DNA of 64,000 nt from Curtobacterium sp. A7_M15 (GCF_030705415.1 NZ_JAUZED010000002.1:1-64000); one strand, 5' to 3'. Shown: positions 37,709 through 46,390, counted from the stretch's first letter. A program made the numbers and translations. The notes: a model not told the origin generated them from the sequence alone.

Positions 37709-39640
37709 GTGAAGCTCAGCGAGGCGCGCGTACGCATGTTCCGAAACGTGATCGACAGCGGGATGATTCGCTTCCAAGACGACGTAACAGCCCTCGTCGG
37801 GAAGAATGAGTCCGGCAAAACGGCACTGCTCATGGCGCTGCACCGATTAAACCCCGCGAACGGCGACCCTGAGTTCGCTGAACAGCAGGACTACCCGCGT
37901 TGGCGGCTAACGAGGGACCGCAAGAACAAAGAGGTTGAGGACGCTCGTCCGATCGAGGCCACCTTCACTCTGGACGAGGACGACCTCGCGGCGGTCGAGA
38001 GCAAGTTCGGAGAGGGCATCCTCCCGCTGAAACAATTCACCGTCTACAAAACCTACGGCGGTACGCGGATGCGTTTGCTGACAGTCGACGAGAAGGCCGC
38101 CCTTGAGCACATGTACTACGTCCTGTCATCCTCCGAAGAGCTGAAGGAACGCCTCGGGTCTTCGGACCTTGTGGATGCTCGTAGTCGCGCATTGTCACTC
38201 ATCGCCGATCTTGAAGGCTCTGAGGACGACGCTGCTTCAGCGCTGACTGCTTCTGCAAAAGAGTTTGTTAACGAGGTAAACGGCCTCATTCCGAAAGGCC
38301 ATATTCTTCGCGGACAAGTGGCTGACTTCCTCGACGAGCGCCTGCCCAAATTCTTCTACTTCAGCGATTACGAGACTCTGCCGTCTCGCATCGACCTGCA
38401 AGCCATCGCAACCGGCGAGGAGACACCAGGGGCATCGGCTAACCAGACTGCTCGGGCCCTGCTTCGACTTGCCGGCGCAGACACTGCCAATGTTCAGGCC
38501 GAGGACTTCGACGCCCGCAAGAGCGAGTTGGAGGCCGCTAGCAATGAGCTGACCCAACAAGTTTTCGAGTACTGGACCCAGAACCCCAACCTCTCTGTTG
38601 AGATCGACGCGGACAAGCAGGTGGTCGGGAACGGGTATAACTCATCAACGGTTCTGCGATACCTCGAGGTTCGGGTAAAGGACAGTCGTCACGGATTCAC
38701 GGGAAGCTTCGGACAGCGTTCGAAGGGGTTCCAGTGGTTCTTCTCGTTTTTCGCCGCGTTCTCTGAATTTGAGGACCTTGGCAATGAGGTCGTGGTGCTC
38801 CTGGACGAGCCTGCAATGTCCCTGCATGGGAAGGCTCAAGCGGACTTTCTGCGGTTTATCAACGAGAGACTCGGCGCGCGGTCACAGGTCGTCTACACCA
38901 CTCACTCCCCTTTCATGGTCGAGCCGAACCGCGTTGAACGAGTCCGCATCGTGGAGGACCGAGGGCCGAAGACCGGTTCCGTCGTGACAGAGGACGTGCA
39001 GTCTGTCGGTGAAGATGCAACCTTCCCGCTCCAAGCAGCTCTCGGCTATGACATCGCGCAGAATCTCCTCATCGGACCGGATAACCTCCTCCTCGAAGGA
39101 GGTAGCGATGACACGTACCTCCGCATCATGTCCGACCACCTTCGATCCCTTGGTCGCGAAGGTCTCGATCCTCGCTGGCGCATCGTGAGCACGCACGGCG
39201 CGACGAACATGCCCGCGTTCGTCTCGTTGTTCGCAGAACTCGACGTTACCCTCCTCATCGATGGCACATCGAAGTCGACAGGCAAGCTCGATACCCTCGT
39301 CCGTGCCAAGGCGTTGCCGCAGAGGAGAGTAATCAGTACGAACCAGTTCGCCTCGATGGAACCCAGCGACATCGAGGATCTCTTTACTCCTGCTGAGTAC
39401 CTGAAGCTCTACAACCCTGCATTCGGGTCCGCTCTGAAGGTGAGCGACCTCAACGGCAAAGACCGCATCATTGCCCGTGTCGGGCGTGCCATTGGGGCAC
39501 AGTTCAAGGAGCACGGTAAGCCCGCCGAATACTTGATGCGCTCGAACGACCGCGCTAAGTTCCTCAGGTCTCTGAGTGAGGGCACAGTCGATCGCTGGGC
39601 GAATCTTTTCAAGTCAATCAACGCGACTCTGTCCTCGTAG
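37709..39640 (+). CDS. OLD-family ATP-dependent endonuclease (ATPase plus TOPRIM)
   Basis: 643 residues, GTG start 6 bases after TAGGCT (leaderless). The N-terminal ABC-type ATPase has Walker A GKNESGKT (residues 31-38), Walker B VVVLLDEPAMSLHG (Asp366, Glu367) and the D-loop/H-loop YTTHSPFMVEPNRVERVRIVED in parts, with an internal helical insert. The C-terminal TOPRIM shows LLLEGGSDDTYLRI (Glu463) and VTLLIDGTSKSTG (Asp518) and then a basic tail. This is the class-1 OLD layout of anti-phage nucleases such as P2 Old and the GajA subunit. No UvrD-like GajB or retron partner is next to it, so it is probably a stand-alone OLD nuclease. Low GC and codon use differ from the core genome. Confidence 0.92.
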   Translation: MKLSEARVRMFRNVIDSGMIRFQDDVTALVGKNESGKTALLMALHRLNPANGDPEFAEQQDYPRWRLTRDRKNKEVEDARPIEATFTLDEDDLAAVESKFGEGILPLKQFTVYKTYGGTRMRLLTVDEKAALEHMYYVLSSSEELKERLGSSDLVDARSRALSLIADLEGSEDDAASALTASAKEFVNEVNGLIPKGHILRGQVADFLDERLPKFFYFSDYETLPSRIDLQAIATGEETPGASANQTARALLRLAGADTANVQAEDFDARKSELEAASNELTQQVFEYWTQNPNLSVEIDADKQVVGNGYNSSTVLRYLEVRVKDSRHGFTGSFGQRSKGFQWFFSFFAAFSEFEDLGNEVVVLLDEPAMSLHGKAQADFLRFINERLGARSQVVYTTHSPFMVEPNRVERVRIVEDRGPKTGSVVTEDVQSVGEDATFPLQAALGYDIAQNLLIGPDNLLLEGGSDDTYLRIMSDHLRSLGREGLDPRWRIVSTHGATNMPAFVSLFAELDVTLLIDGTSKSTGKLDTLVRAKALPQRRVISTNQFASMEPSDIEDLFTPAEYLKLYNPAFGSALKVSDLNGKDRIIARVGRAIGAQFKEHGKPAEYLMRSNDRAKFLRSLSEGTVDRWANLFKSINATLSS

Positions 39641-39790
39641 AGGCGTCGAAAGAGATATGCAGCCCCGCAAGTGTCCACTGCCGTCCTCTCGCGTGCCCCT
39701 TACAAAGAGCAGCTAGCCGCCGCTGTTCCGCTAGAGGATCGGTTTTCGGACAGGGAACGGGTGCTCCTGTCGCCTCCTGCGCCGCCACGG

Positions 39791-40126
39791 TCAGGACTCG
39801 TAGGCTTCGAACTCCCAGTACCCCAACCGGCTGAGCCTTTCTCCGACCTCGTTCCATTCCCGCCCCTCGACCTCCGTGAAGAGCCACTTAATGAAGACTC
39901 GGATCTGATAGGGGTCCCACTTGTCCACGACTGCCATGTGGCGCTCGTGAAGCGGACCTCACCGGTTCAGCTCCCTCGTCATTGAGGCGGGGCTGCGCAC
40001 CCGAAGCCCGCCTGAAGGGGCAGCCATGACGGTGAGCCAGATGTCGACGTCGTTTGGATCCTCGAGCACAACGTCCTCGAGGTCATCGCCGTCGTTCGTC
40101 GAGATGAACCGCACCCGAGCCTTCAT
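39791..40126 (-). pseudogene. Imm8-type immunity protein gene interrupted by an in-frame TGA
   Basis: One continuous minus-strand frame of 112 codons, ATG at 40126 with a GAGGATGACACC ribosome site, broken by TGA at codon 56 (39959-39961). Before it: MKARVRFISTNDGDDLED...EDPNDVDIWLTV...RVRSPASMTRELNR. After it: GPLHERHMAVVDKWDPYQIRVFI...EWNEVGERLSRLGYWEFEAYES. The conserved GRH-type block, the W-E/N-E-V-x-x-R/K-L core and the terminal WEFExY are the Imm8 signature of polymorphic-toxin immunity proteins as I recall it. No toxin gene is adjacent. It is an orphan immunity relic unless the TGA is a sequencing error. The 150 bases to the OLD gene contain nothing recognisable. Confidence 0.72.
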
Positions 40127-40272
40127 GGTGTCATCCTCGCGCTCGCCACGAAAGTCGACACGTGCTGCGATAGCCGATCCCTATACGGAACAGCATCCTC
40201 AGTTCCTGGACCGCACGCCCGAGGCGCCGCAATATCCGAAAGAATCGGCTGAGCTGTCGACGGTGGGGTGGC

Positions 40273-41514
40273 TCATTCATTGCTTGCGTCCAAGTCACCC
40301 GTGGCGTCCTCCGCCTCGGCTAGATGCCACTCGGCACGGGCGACGAGTTCGTCGAAGGTGATTACTTCGGGCTCAAGGAGATTGCGCCGGAACAGTTCGA
40401 AGCTTCTCACCCGGTCCGGAAGCGGCCCTCCCGTAGCTCCGGTCAACTCGGCCTGAGAGCCGAGGACGACGAACGAGCGAGGTCGAAGTATGAACGCACC
40501 AGAACTGAGCAGTTCTCCTTCGGCCGATGTGTCTTGCATAAAGTCGCCGAGATCTCGAGCAGCGAGGTGAGTCGTCTGCTGCACCTGTACGACCGCTCCC
40601 GCCAGCTCTCTGGAGGGCGCGAAGCACCCGGAGCGGTACTCCTCGGCAAGAAGCGCTGTGCGGTGATGCTTGATTTCCGCGAAAACCAGGCTGCGCACGA
40701 TCCCCGCGGACGCTAGCAGCGCATCGACGCGCTTCCCCACGCCCTTGATACTTCTGCCGACAACCGTCTGTTCCAGTTTTCCTTCGTCCCACGACGTGAG
40801 GAGTTGACCGCCGAGCCCTATCCCGAGGACCCAAGGATTCTCTTCTAGGAGCCGTTGCCAAGCCCGCTCAGGGCCGCCAGCGTCTTCCGACGCCGCGTCG
40901 AACTGTTCCGGGACGTCAAGCCAGGTGCGCATCTGCGTAACGACGCTTCGGCGGCGCTGTAGCGCTACGACGTCCTCCGCGGTCGCGTCGGACTCGATGA
41001 GAGATCGAAACCGATCTGGATTGTCAGCGTAGACACGAGCGATAGCGCCGGGGTCTGAGAATACGTCACGAAGCAATTGGTCGTCCACGTACACAGACTG
41101 ATCGCCCTCGATCGGTATCGCGTCGATGGCGCGAAGCGCTTCTAGCAGCGCCATCGACTGGTCTCGGTCAAGCTCGAGCACATTTTCCAACCGCGTCAGG
41201 TCGCCGGAGGTGGGCACGCGTTGGATCCGAATTCTTCGTACAGCGCCGGATTCTCTGGCGACGTGGAGCTGAATTTGCTTACGTCTCCCGGGCGTGGTGC
41301 TGATGACCTGCATGGTCCAATCCCAACCGGCGCCGTCATCAGACTGCACCTCATCGATGACCCGGTGCACGTAGCGCGACGGGTGACCCGCGTCACGCCC
41401 AAACTGGGTGATGAAACTTCGCGAGACATACGTGCGAGTTGGCAGTCTCCCCTCGGCGTACGTGACCTCGTTGGGTAGAGGCGCGTCATCCCAGTTGATC
41501 CTCGGCACACTCAT
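40273..41514 (-). CDS. sduA: Shedu anti-phage nuclease SduA (DUF4263)
   Basis: 413 residues. The C-terminal DUF4263 nuclease core: Glu216 in PERAWQRLLEENPWVLG (the family E...xxNPW helix), Asp264 in KRVDALL, Glu280-x-Lys282 in VFAEIKHH, and the Gln of VVQVQQTTH, together a PD-(D/E)xK active site. The N-terminal 210 residues (RTYVSRSFITQFGRDAGHPSRYV, QLLRDVFSDPGAIARV) are a variable Shedu N-terminal region, probably the sensor. Shedu systems are single-gene anti-phage defences. ATG at 41514 has a close TAGGA; a GTG at 41508 is a possible start. Lower GC than flanking regions. Confidence 0.9.
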   Translation of the reverse strand: MSVPRINWDDAPLPNEVTYAEGRLPTRTYVSRSFITQFGRDAGHPSRYVHRVIDEVQSDDGAGWDWTMQVISTTPGRRKQIQLHVARESGAVRRIRIQRVPTSGDLTRLENVLELDRDQSMALLEALRAIDAIPIEGDQSVYVDDQLLRDVFSDPGAIARVYADNPDRFRSLIESDATAEDVVALQRRRSVVTQMRTWLDVPEQFDAASEDAGGPERAWQRLLEENPWVLGIGLGGQLLTSWDEGKLEQTVVGRSIKGVGKRVDALLASAGIVRSLVFAEIKHHRTALLAEEYRSGCFAPSRELAGAVVQVQQTTHLAARDLGDFMQDTSAEGELLSSGAFILRPRSFVVLGSQAELTGATGGPLPDRVRSFELFRRNLLEPEVITFDELVARAEWHLAEAEDATGDLDASNE

Positions 41515-41843
41515 TCCTACCGCAAGGCGAGCGTGCGGCGCATCCCACTACGAAGACTTAAGACGCAGACGACGGTGGCGAGCTTGGTACGACTTCCATG
41601 TCGCTCGGGGGGGGTGCAGAATCGATCGGTTGTGCACCATCGGTCGGCCCGTCAACTAGGTGCCGGAACTGGCGGTGAAGCCGGCGCCGAGCGACGCATC
41701 GTCCGAGAGCGGAGCGTCATCTGTGACCAGAGCCGTCAAGGACCTCACCCAGCCTGTTCCGAGCGCGGGCGTTCGCTGGTCGACCGCGTAGCGGATCGGA
41801 TGATTGTGCAACCTCGCTCCCTGGCGCTGGCTAAGTTCGTCTC
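41515..41843. other. 329-bp gap without a recognisable gene
   Basis: Between the Shedu start and the next small gene. It contains a G8 run (41601-41608) and short open frames without bias. It should hold the Shedu promoter. No repeats, tRNA or att-like sequence seen. Confidence 0.4.
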
Positions 41844-42044
41844 ATGAAGAGGTTGAGGTTCTGGCGACCGGCGAGCGTTGCGACGGCCTCCCTTGTGCTG
41901 GGTTTGTTTTGCGTGCTGGCGCCGGTACGGACTGTGACTACGACGCACGGGTTCCCGACCTGGATCATCGGCATCGTCCTTCTGGTCGGCGGCGTGGGCC
42001 TGTGGGCCGACGCGCTGATTGGCCGATCACGAGATCGCGATTGA
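41844..42044 (+). CDS. Small two-TM membrane protein
   Basis: 66 residues: basic start MKRLRFWRP, TM1 SVATASLVLGLFCVLAPV, short loop TVTTTHGF, TM2 TWIIGIVLLVGGVGLWADALI, basic end GRSRDRD. TAAGTT ends 6 bases before the ATG, the leaderless layout seen across the window. Function unknown; the approximately 190 bases after it to 42237 show no gene. Confidence 0.6.
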   Translation: MKRLRFWRPASVATASLVLGLFCVLAPVRTVTTTHGFPTWIIGIVLLVGGVGLWADALIGRSRDRD

Positions 42045-42237
42045 GTCGCTCGATTGCCTACGTCACGGTTCGGTGCTCAGGGTCTGTCAGCTTCCGAGTT
42101 TGGCGTCGCTTTCGTGGGTCGGATGTCGATGGTCTGTTGAGGCGCCGACCTACGCTCGACTCAAGACTTCCTAGGGCACAGCGGCGGGACTCGCCGAGGA
42201 GTGCTGCGAGAAAGCGAATGTCCTCGCTGTGGCACCA

Positions 42238-42663
42238 TTACGCTGGCGGTGTCGAGCCTGCTCCCTCGGTGTCATCCGCGCCCGCAGGCCCTGTCCCGGC
42301 CTGATCGAGGTTCTCGTTCGGGTCGCCCATGTCCCCGGTCGCCGCGCCGGCTGCGGACAACCCGAAGTGCTTGTGGACTGCGTTCGCCTCGGCGAGGGAC
42401 AGGGTGTGTTCGGGTCCGAGGGAGGGTGCGGCCTGGATCGCGTCCTTCGTGTACCCGACGTGCAGATCCGTGCCGTCGAGGGTGGCGTCCTCGACCGGGA
42501 CGAGCGTTTGGTGCCTCCCGAGCAGTCCCGTCGCGACGCTGACGTAGGCAGCACTGCCGTCCTCGTCGGAGGGGAACACCTGCGTCACCTTGCCGACCGT
42601 CGCGCCGTCGCGATCACGAACCGTCGCGCTTTCCACCTGATGGATGAGGCCCTTTGAGATCAT
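42238..42663 (-). CDS. PRC-barrel domain protein
   Basis: 141 residues from ATG. A PRC-barrel-like domain (VESATVRDRDGATVGKVTQVFPSDEDGSAAYVSVATG, VPVEDATLDGTDLHVGYTKDAIQAAP), the type found in photosystem H subunits, RimM and stress-response proteins (DUF2382-linked). The C-terminal tail is acidic and Gly/Pro-rich. The frame is open for 130 more codons upstream, but that part lacks coding character and lies opposite a better plus-strand frame. No ribosome site seen. Confidence 0.75.
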   Translation of the reverse strand: MISKGLIHQVESATVRDRDGATVGKVTQVFPSDEDGSAAYVSVATGLLGRHQTLVPVEDATLDGTDLHVGYTKDAIQAAPSLGPEHTLSLAEANAVHKHFGLSAAGAATGDMGDPNENLDQAGTGPAGADDTEGAGSTPPA

Positions 42664-42738
42664 GGGTGTAGTCAACGCCGTCCGCCTGACGCTTCGCGGC
42701 GACGCAATCAGGCGTGTGCCACGCTGCACGAGGTGCGC

Positions 42739-43135
42739 ATGAAGATCACCTCTGTCGCTTACGAGCACGTGGAGTAGCCAAACTTGGTCATCACGAAGAC
42801 GAACGGATCCGTCAGCACCGTTCTGAACGACACGTTCCGCCCGATGGGCGCCCAGACCTGGCGTGCAGGCCCGCCGGCAGTCATCGACCAGCACGGCGAC
42901 TCCTACCTGCAAGCTGGCGGTACGGCCGAGAAGATGAGCGTCGAGCTCCGTCGCCGCGAAAACGACGGTGGGTACCGCCACGACCTCGCCGGGACCATCG
43001 ACGTGCAGGCCGCGCACGAACCGCGGCACCCAGTAGAGCTCCTCACAGCCGACCATGCAGCCGGTGTTCGTGCACTACGTCGAGCCCCCGACCGTTCCCG
43101 AGGGCCACACGCTCCGCGTCAGCGCCGACATGTGA
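42739..43135 (+). pseudogene. Fragmented hypothetical protein gene
   Basis: Coding-biased plus-strand sequence that does not form one frame. MKITSVAYEHVE stops at TAG (42775-42777), then the same frame continues (VITKTNGSVSTVLNDTFRPMG, QTWRAGPPAVIDQHGDSYLQAGG...GYRHDLAGTIDVQ). Near 43040-43055 the coding bias moves to another frame (MQPVFVHYVEPPTVPEGHTLRVSADM, stop at 43135). It looks like a gene of about 130 codons with a nonsense mutation and a frameshift. I do not recognise the family. Confidence 0.4.
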
Positions 43136-43197
43136 GGCCGGGCGCCGCCGTCGCGTTGACGCATGGCGCCCACCTTCCTCGGGGAGCGAGGTCGTCA

Positions 43198-43419
43198 TCA
43201 GCGATCGGGGAAGGATCGGCGGACGGCACGGTGCGCCACCGGGATCGACAGGAGTGCGCCGCCGACGAGCACTCCTGCGGCCACGAGGACGGAGACCGGA
43301 CTGCGGAGCGGGGCAAGACCCATGCTGATCAGGCACCAGGTCACGGTGATCGTTCCGCTGATGATGGTTGGACGCAGCGCTGCTCGATGAGCGATGCGCC
43401 ATGCCGCGTCGCTGGACAT
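43198..43419 (-). CDS. Small two-TM hypothetical protein
   Basis: 73 residues. Two hydrophobic segments (ALRPTIISGTITVTWCLISMGLAPL and PVSVLVAAGVLVGGALLSIPVA) with basic ends (MSSDAAWRIAHR, HRAVRRSFPDR). No clear ribosome site. The hydrophobic pattern and high third-position GC support it. The 215 bases to the next gene contain no feature. Confidence 0.5.
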   Translation of the reverse strand: MSSDAAWRIAHRAALRPTIISGTITVTWCLISMGLAPLRSPVSVLVAAGVLVGGALLSIPVAHRAVRRSFPDR

Positions 43420-43635
43420 CGTGATCCGCGTGCGGACGCCGGCGAGATCGTTCCGAGCCAGCGATCCGCTCGCTGCTCTTCAAGTCAGACAGGTGACGAG
43501 AACCGAAGCACCGACCTCGAGAGACAGCGCGAACACCATTGCTCCATCCATAGGTGCGAAGCTAGTCTTTTGACATCTCAACGGCAACGTTTCAGTTGCC
43601 AACCGGTGTTGTCACGAGGATGGGGAGTCTGCGAG

Positions 43636-43929
43636 ATGTTCGACCTGACCACGGCCGGGAGCGTGAATCCGCTTCTGCCGACAGCGCTGGACGGCGCGAC
43701 GATGAGCATCGCCATCGTCGGATTGGTGCTTGCCCTCGCAGCTCTCGCGTCGCTGCTCGCAGCCTCGTCACCGACAGGGTGGCCCGTGCTCGCCTGGGCC
43801 CTCGTTGTCCTGTTCGTGCCCTTCGTCGGGCCGGTCTCGTGGTTCGCTGCAAGGCGCCGCGAACGGCTGCTGAGATTCCGAGACCTCGACCACACATCAG
43901 GGGAAGGACCTCATGCGGACCCCACATGA
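43636..43929 (+). CDS. PLDc_N-type small membrane protein
   Basis: 97 residues: a polar start (MFDLTTAGSVNPLLPTALDG), TM1 MSIAIVGLVLALAALASLLAASS, TM2 WPVLAWALVVLFVPFVGPVSWFAARRRER. The W-x-L-V-x-L-F-V-P-x-x-G-P-x-x-W-x-A-x-R block is the PLDc_N / phospholipase-D N-terminal-like segment seen in many small membrane proteins. The last 17 bases overlap the following gene, so they are likely co-transcribed. Confidence 0.7.
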   Translation: MFDLTTAGSVNPLLPTALDGATMSIAIVGLVLALAALASLLAASSPTGWPVLAWALVVLFVPFVGPVSWFAARRRERLLRFRDLDHTSGEGPHADPT

Positions 43930-44758
43930 GGCCCCCGGGCTCTGGCGCGCGAGTCTTCGCGTGGCGGACGGCTGGAGAACCGTGCGCGAGCCCCGCGGGC
44001 CGTACGCCACCGCTTCGATGCTCGAGTGGGGGAGCATCGCGAAGGGACTCGTTGGGACGACCGCGTGGCTCACACTCGAGGTCGACCGACCGGTCGCGTA
44101 CTACCTGCCAGGGGTGGCCGACGACGAGATGACCGTGGCTGACCTCGTCCGCCACACCTCGGGGCTGCCGCGACTTCCGGTGACGATGCGTGACAGCCTC
44201 TTCGGCGACCCGTACCGAAAGGCCGTCGGCGTGCCTCTGGATCTCGATACAGCAGTGCCGGTCACGCCACGAGGCCACTTCGTGTACTCGAACCTCGGCT
44301 ACGCACTCCTCGGTGCCGTGCTCGACGAGGTGCACGGCGACTGGTTCGCCGCCGTGCACCATCACGTCCTCGGGCCGGCGGGGATCAGCTCTGCCACGCT
44401 CGTGCCTGCTCGGGCAGAACGAGTGGTGCCGAAGCTCTTCGGTCGTGTGATCAGGCCGTGGGCGCTCGGGGAGTCGTCGTTCGCGGCCGCAGGCGGCGTC
44501 TGGTCCACGTTCGAGGACCTCTGTCGCTATGCCGAATGGGCGCTTGAGCCTGGCGCTCCGCCCTCCCGCACGGTGAGCTGGCAGCGGCAAGGGGCATCGA
44601 CCTGGATCAACGGCGAGGTGCGAGCGGCCGGAGCGGTCGTCGCCAACGCCGCAGGAATCACCGCGGTGGTCCACGCGCTCGCGAAGGCTCCGCATGCGGC
44701 CGATGCGATCGCGACAGCGCTCATCGAGCGGAAGGTGCGGAAGACATCCAACGGCTGA
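43913..44758 (+). CDS. Serine hydrolase, class-C beta-lactamase-like family (short form)
   Basis: 281 residues. The catalytic SxxK is WGSIAKG (Ser41, Lys44), and the second motif is HFVYSNLGYALLG (YSN); the region DLVRHTSGLP is typical of the family. A C-terminal HxG/KTG-like motif is not obvious (VRAAGAVVANAAGITAVVHAL), and the N-terminus before Ser41 is short versus the usual about 60-70 residues. Activity is uncertain; possible roles are a peptidase or esterase. AGGGGAAGGA lies upstream. The stop overlaps the next start (TGATG). Confidence 0.8.
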   Translation: MRTPHEAPGLWRASLRVADGWRTVREPRGPYATASMLEWGSIAKGLVGTTAWLTLEVDRPVAYYLPGVADDEMTVADLVRHTSGLPRLPVTMRDSLFGDPYRKAVGVPLDLDTAVPVTPRGHFVYSNLGYALLGAVLDEVHGDWFAAVHHHVLGPAGISSATLVPARAERVVPKLFGRVIRPWALGESSFAAAGGVWSTFEDLCRYAEWALEPGAPPSRTVSWQRQGASTWINGEVRAAGAVVANAAGITAVVHALAKAPHAADAIATALIERKVRKTSNG

Positions 44759-45222
44759 TGATCGCACGGAAGTCCAGCGCCGCTGGCCGACGCAAGCGCG
44801 AGGGGCTCTCCGCAGCCATCGCTGCTTCGTGCCCTGTCGTCGTCGAGGTTGCGCTCACCAGCGCCTGGTGGGATCGGTTACCCGAACGGAGCGCGACGTC
44901 GTTCGGTCCGGACGGGAGCCCGACCGGGTACGGGAAACCGTTGGGGACAGCGATCCTGCTCGCGGCGTTACAGGGACTGTTCCTCGTGGCGGCTGTCGGC
45001 TCCGCCTTTGCTCGAGACCGTCGCAGAGGTCGCATCTCGTGTGCGGTCACCGCAGGGTTCGTCGCGGTTCTCGCGATGAGCTGGCTGCTCATCGTGGGAT
45101 TGGCGTCTTCGACGTTGAGTCCTCCTGCTTGGTGGCTTCTCGCGGCGGCGCCCGCGTGGGCCGTTGTTCCGTTCTGGCTGCTCCCCCCGCGAGGGACTGA
45201 AAGTGGATCGCTGAGGCAGTGA
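44758..45222 (+). CDS. Four-TM hypothetical membrane protein
   Basis: 154 residues, start overlapping the previous stop (TGATG), so coupled. Predicted TM segments: SAAIAASCPVVVEVALTSAWW, LGTAILLAALQGLFLVAAVGSAF, SCAVTAGFVAVLAMSWLLIVGLA and PAWWLLAAAPAWAVVPFWLL. The arrangement is loosely like DUF1648/SdpI-type proteins, but no signature is certain. Probable right end of the accessory region; a half-copy of the window's palindrome follows at about 45290. Confidence 0.7.
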   Translation: MIARKSSAAGRRKREGLSAAIAASCPVVVEVALTSAWWDRLPERSATSFGPDGSPTGYGKPLGTAILLAALQGLFLVAAVGSAFARDRRRGRISCAVTAGFVAVLAMSWLLIVGLASSTLSPPAWWLLAAAPAWAVVPFWLLPPRGTESGSLRQ

Positions 45223-45320
45223 CCGGGGTCGAGGGGCAGGAGAAGGCGAGGGCGGTACCAACGCAACTTGTCAGCCGGACGACAGCCGCGCCTCCAGGCC
45301 GCCGCGGTGTCTCGCAGTGG

Positions 45321-46370
45321 TCAGCGCGCCGCCGGCACCGCCGCGCCGACGAGCTCCGCCCGCACGATGTCCGCCCCAGCGGACAGCGCACTGAGCTTCC
45401 CGAGCGCCGCCCCCCGCGCCAGCGGCGCCATCCCGCAGTTCGAGCTGGGAATGAGCTTGTCCGCATCCACGAACTCGAGCGCCCGCCGCAGCACCTCCGC
45501 GACCTCGTCCGGCGTCTCGACGACCTCGGTCGCGACGTCGATCGCCCCGAGCATGACCTTCTTCCCCCGGATGAGCTCGACGAGGTCGAGCGGCACGTGG
45601 GAGTGGATGCACTCGAGGGAGACGATGTCGATCGACGACTGCTGCAGCAGCGGGAACGACTGCTCGTACTGCCGCCACTCGGCCCCGAGCGTCTCCTTCC
45701 ACTTGTTGTTCGCCTCGATGCCGTACCCGTAACAGATGTGCACGGCGGTCTCGGCGCGGAGCCCCTCGGTAGCGCGTTCGAGCGCGGCGACGCCCCAGTC
45801 CTGCACCTCGTCGTGGAAGACCGTGAAGGCGGGCTCGTCGAACTGGATGATGTCGACGCCGGCGGCCTCGAGCTCCCGAGCCTCCTGGTTGAGGATCGTG
45901 GCGAACTCCCACGCCAGCTTCTCGCGCGACTTGTAGTGCTGGTCGGAGAGCGTGTCGATCATGGTCATCGGGCCGGGCAGCGCCCACTTGATCGGCCGGT
46001 CGGTCTGCGCTCTGAGGAACGCAGCGTCCTCGACGAACACCGGGGCGGGGCGGCTCACGGCGCCGACGACCGTGGGCACGGCGGCGTCGTAGCGGTCGCG
46101 GATGCGGACGGTCTCCTTGCGCTGCTGGTCGATGCCGTCGAGGTGCTCGATGAACGTCGTGACGAAGTGCTGTCGGGTCTGCTCGCCGTCGCTGACGATG
46201 TCGATCCCGCGGTGCTCCTGCTCGTGCACGGCGGAGCGGAGCGCGTCCTGCTTACCCTCGGCGAGGGCGGCACCTTCGAGCAGCCAGGGGGACCAGAGTC
46301 GTTCGGGCTCGGCGAGCCAGGAGGGCTTCGGCAAGCTGCCGACGATCGAGGTGGGGAGGAGGGAACTCAT
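45321..46370 (-). CDS. mesD: Core-MetE folate-independent methionine synthase (MesD-like)
   Basis: 349 residues, equivalent to the C-terminal catalytic half of MetE only; no N-terminal folate-interacting domain. Conserved MetE blocks: GSLPKPSWL, VSDGEQTR, DIIQFDEPA, the zinc ligands in VHICYGYG (His/Cys), SLECIHS and PSSNCGM. The gene lies 20 bases after the DUF1852 gene in the same operon. Core-MetE paired with DUF1852 (MesX) is described as the MesD-type, oxygen-linked methionine synthase family; that naming rests on this pairing (my recollection). The start ATG lacks a clear ribosome site. Confidence 0.82.
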   Translation of the reverse strand: MSSLLPTSIVGSLPKPSWLAEPERLWSPWLLEGAALAEGKQDALRSAVHEQEHRGIDIVSDGEQTRQHFVTTFIEHLDGIDQQRKETVRIRDRYDAAVPTVVGAVSRPAPVFVEDAAFLRAQTDRPIKWALPGPMTMIDTLSDQHYKSREKLAWEFATILNQEARELEAAGVDIIQFDEPAFTVFHDEVQDWGVAALERATEGLRAETAVHICYGYGIEANNKWKETLGAEWRQYEQSFPLLQQSSIDIVSLECIHSHVPLDLVELIRGKKVMLGAIDVATEVVETPDEVAEVLRRALEFVDADKLIPSSNCGMAPLARGAALGKLSALSAGADIVRAELVGAAVPAAR

Positions 46371-46390
46371 GGAAGTGGCGGTCCAGACGG

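Noticed and set aside
37709-39640. Gabija (GajA) assignment for the OLD gene
   Set aside because: No UvrD-like GajB next to it; the gene is called as stand-alone OLD nuclease.
42664-43056. N-terminal extension of the PRC-barrel protein to 272 residues
   Set aside because: The extension has no domain and lies opposite sequence with better plus-strand coding bias.
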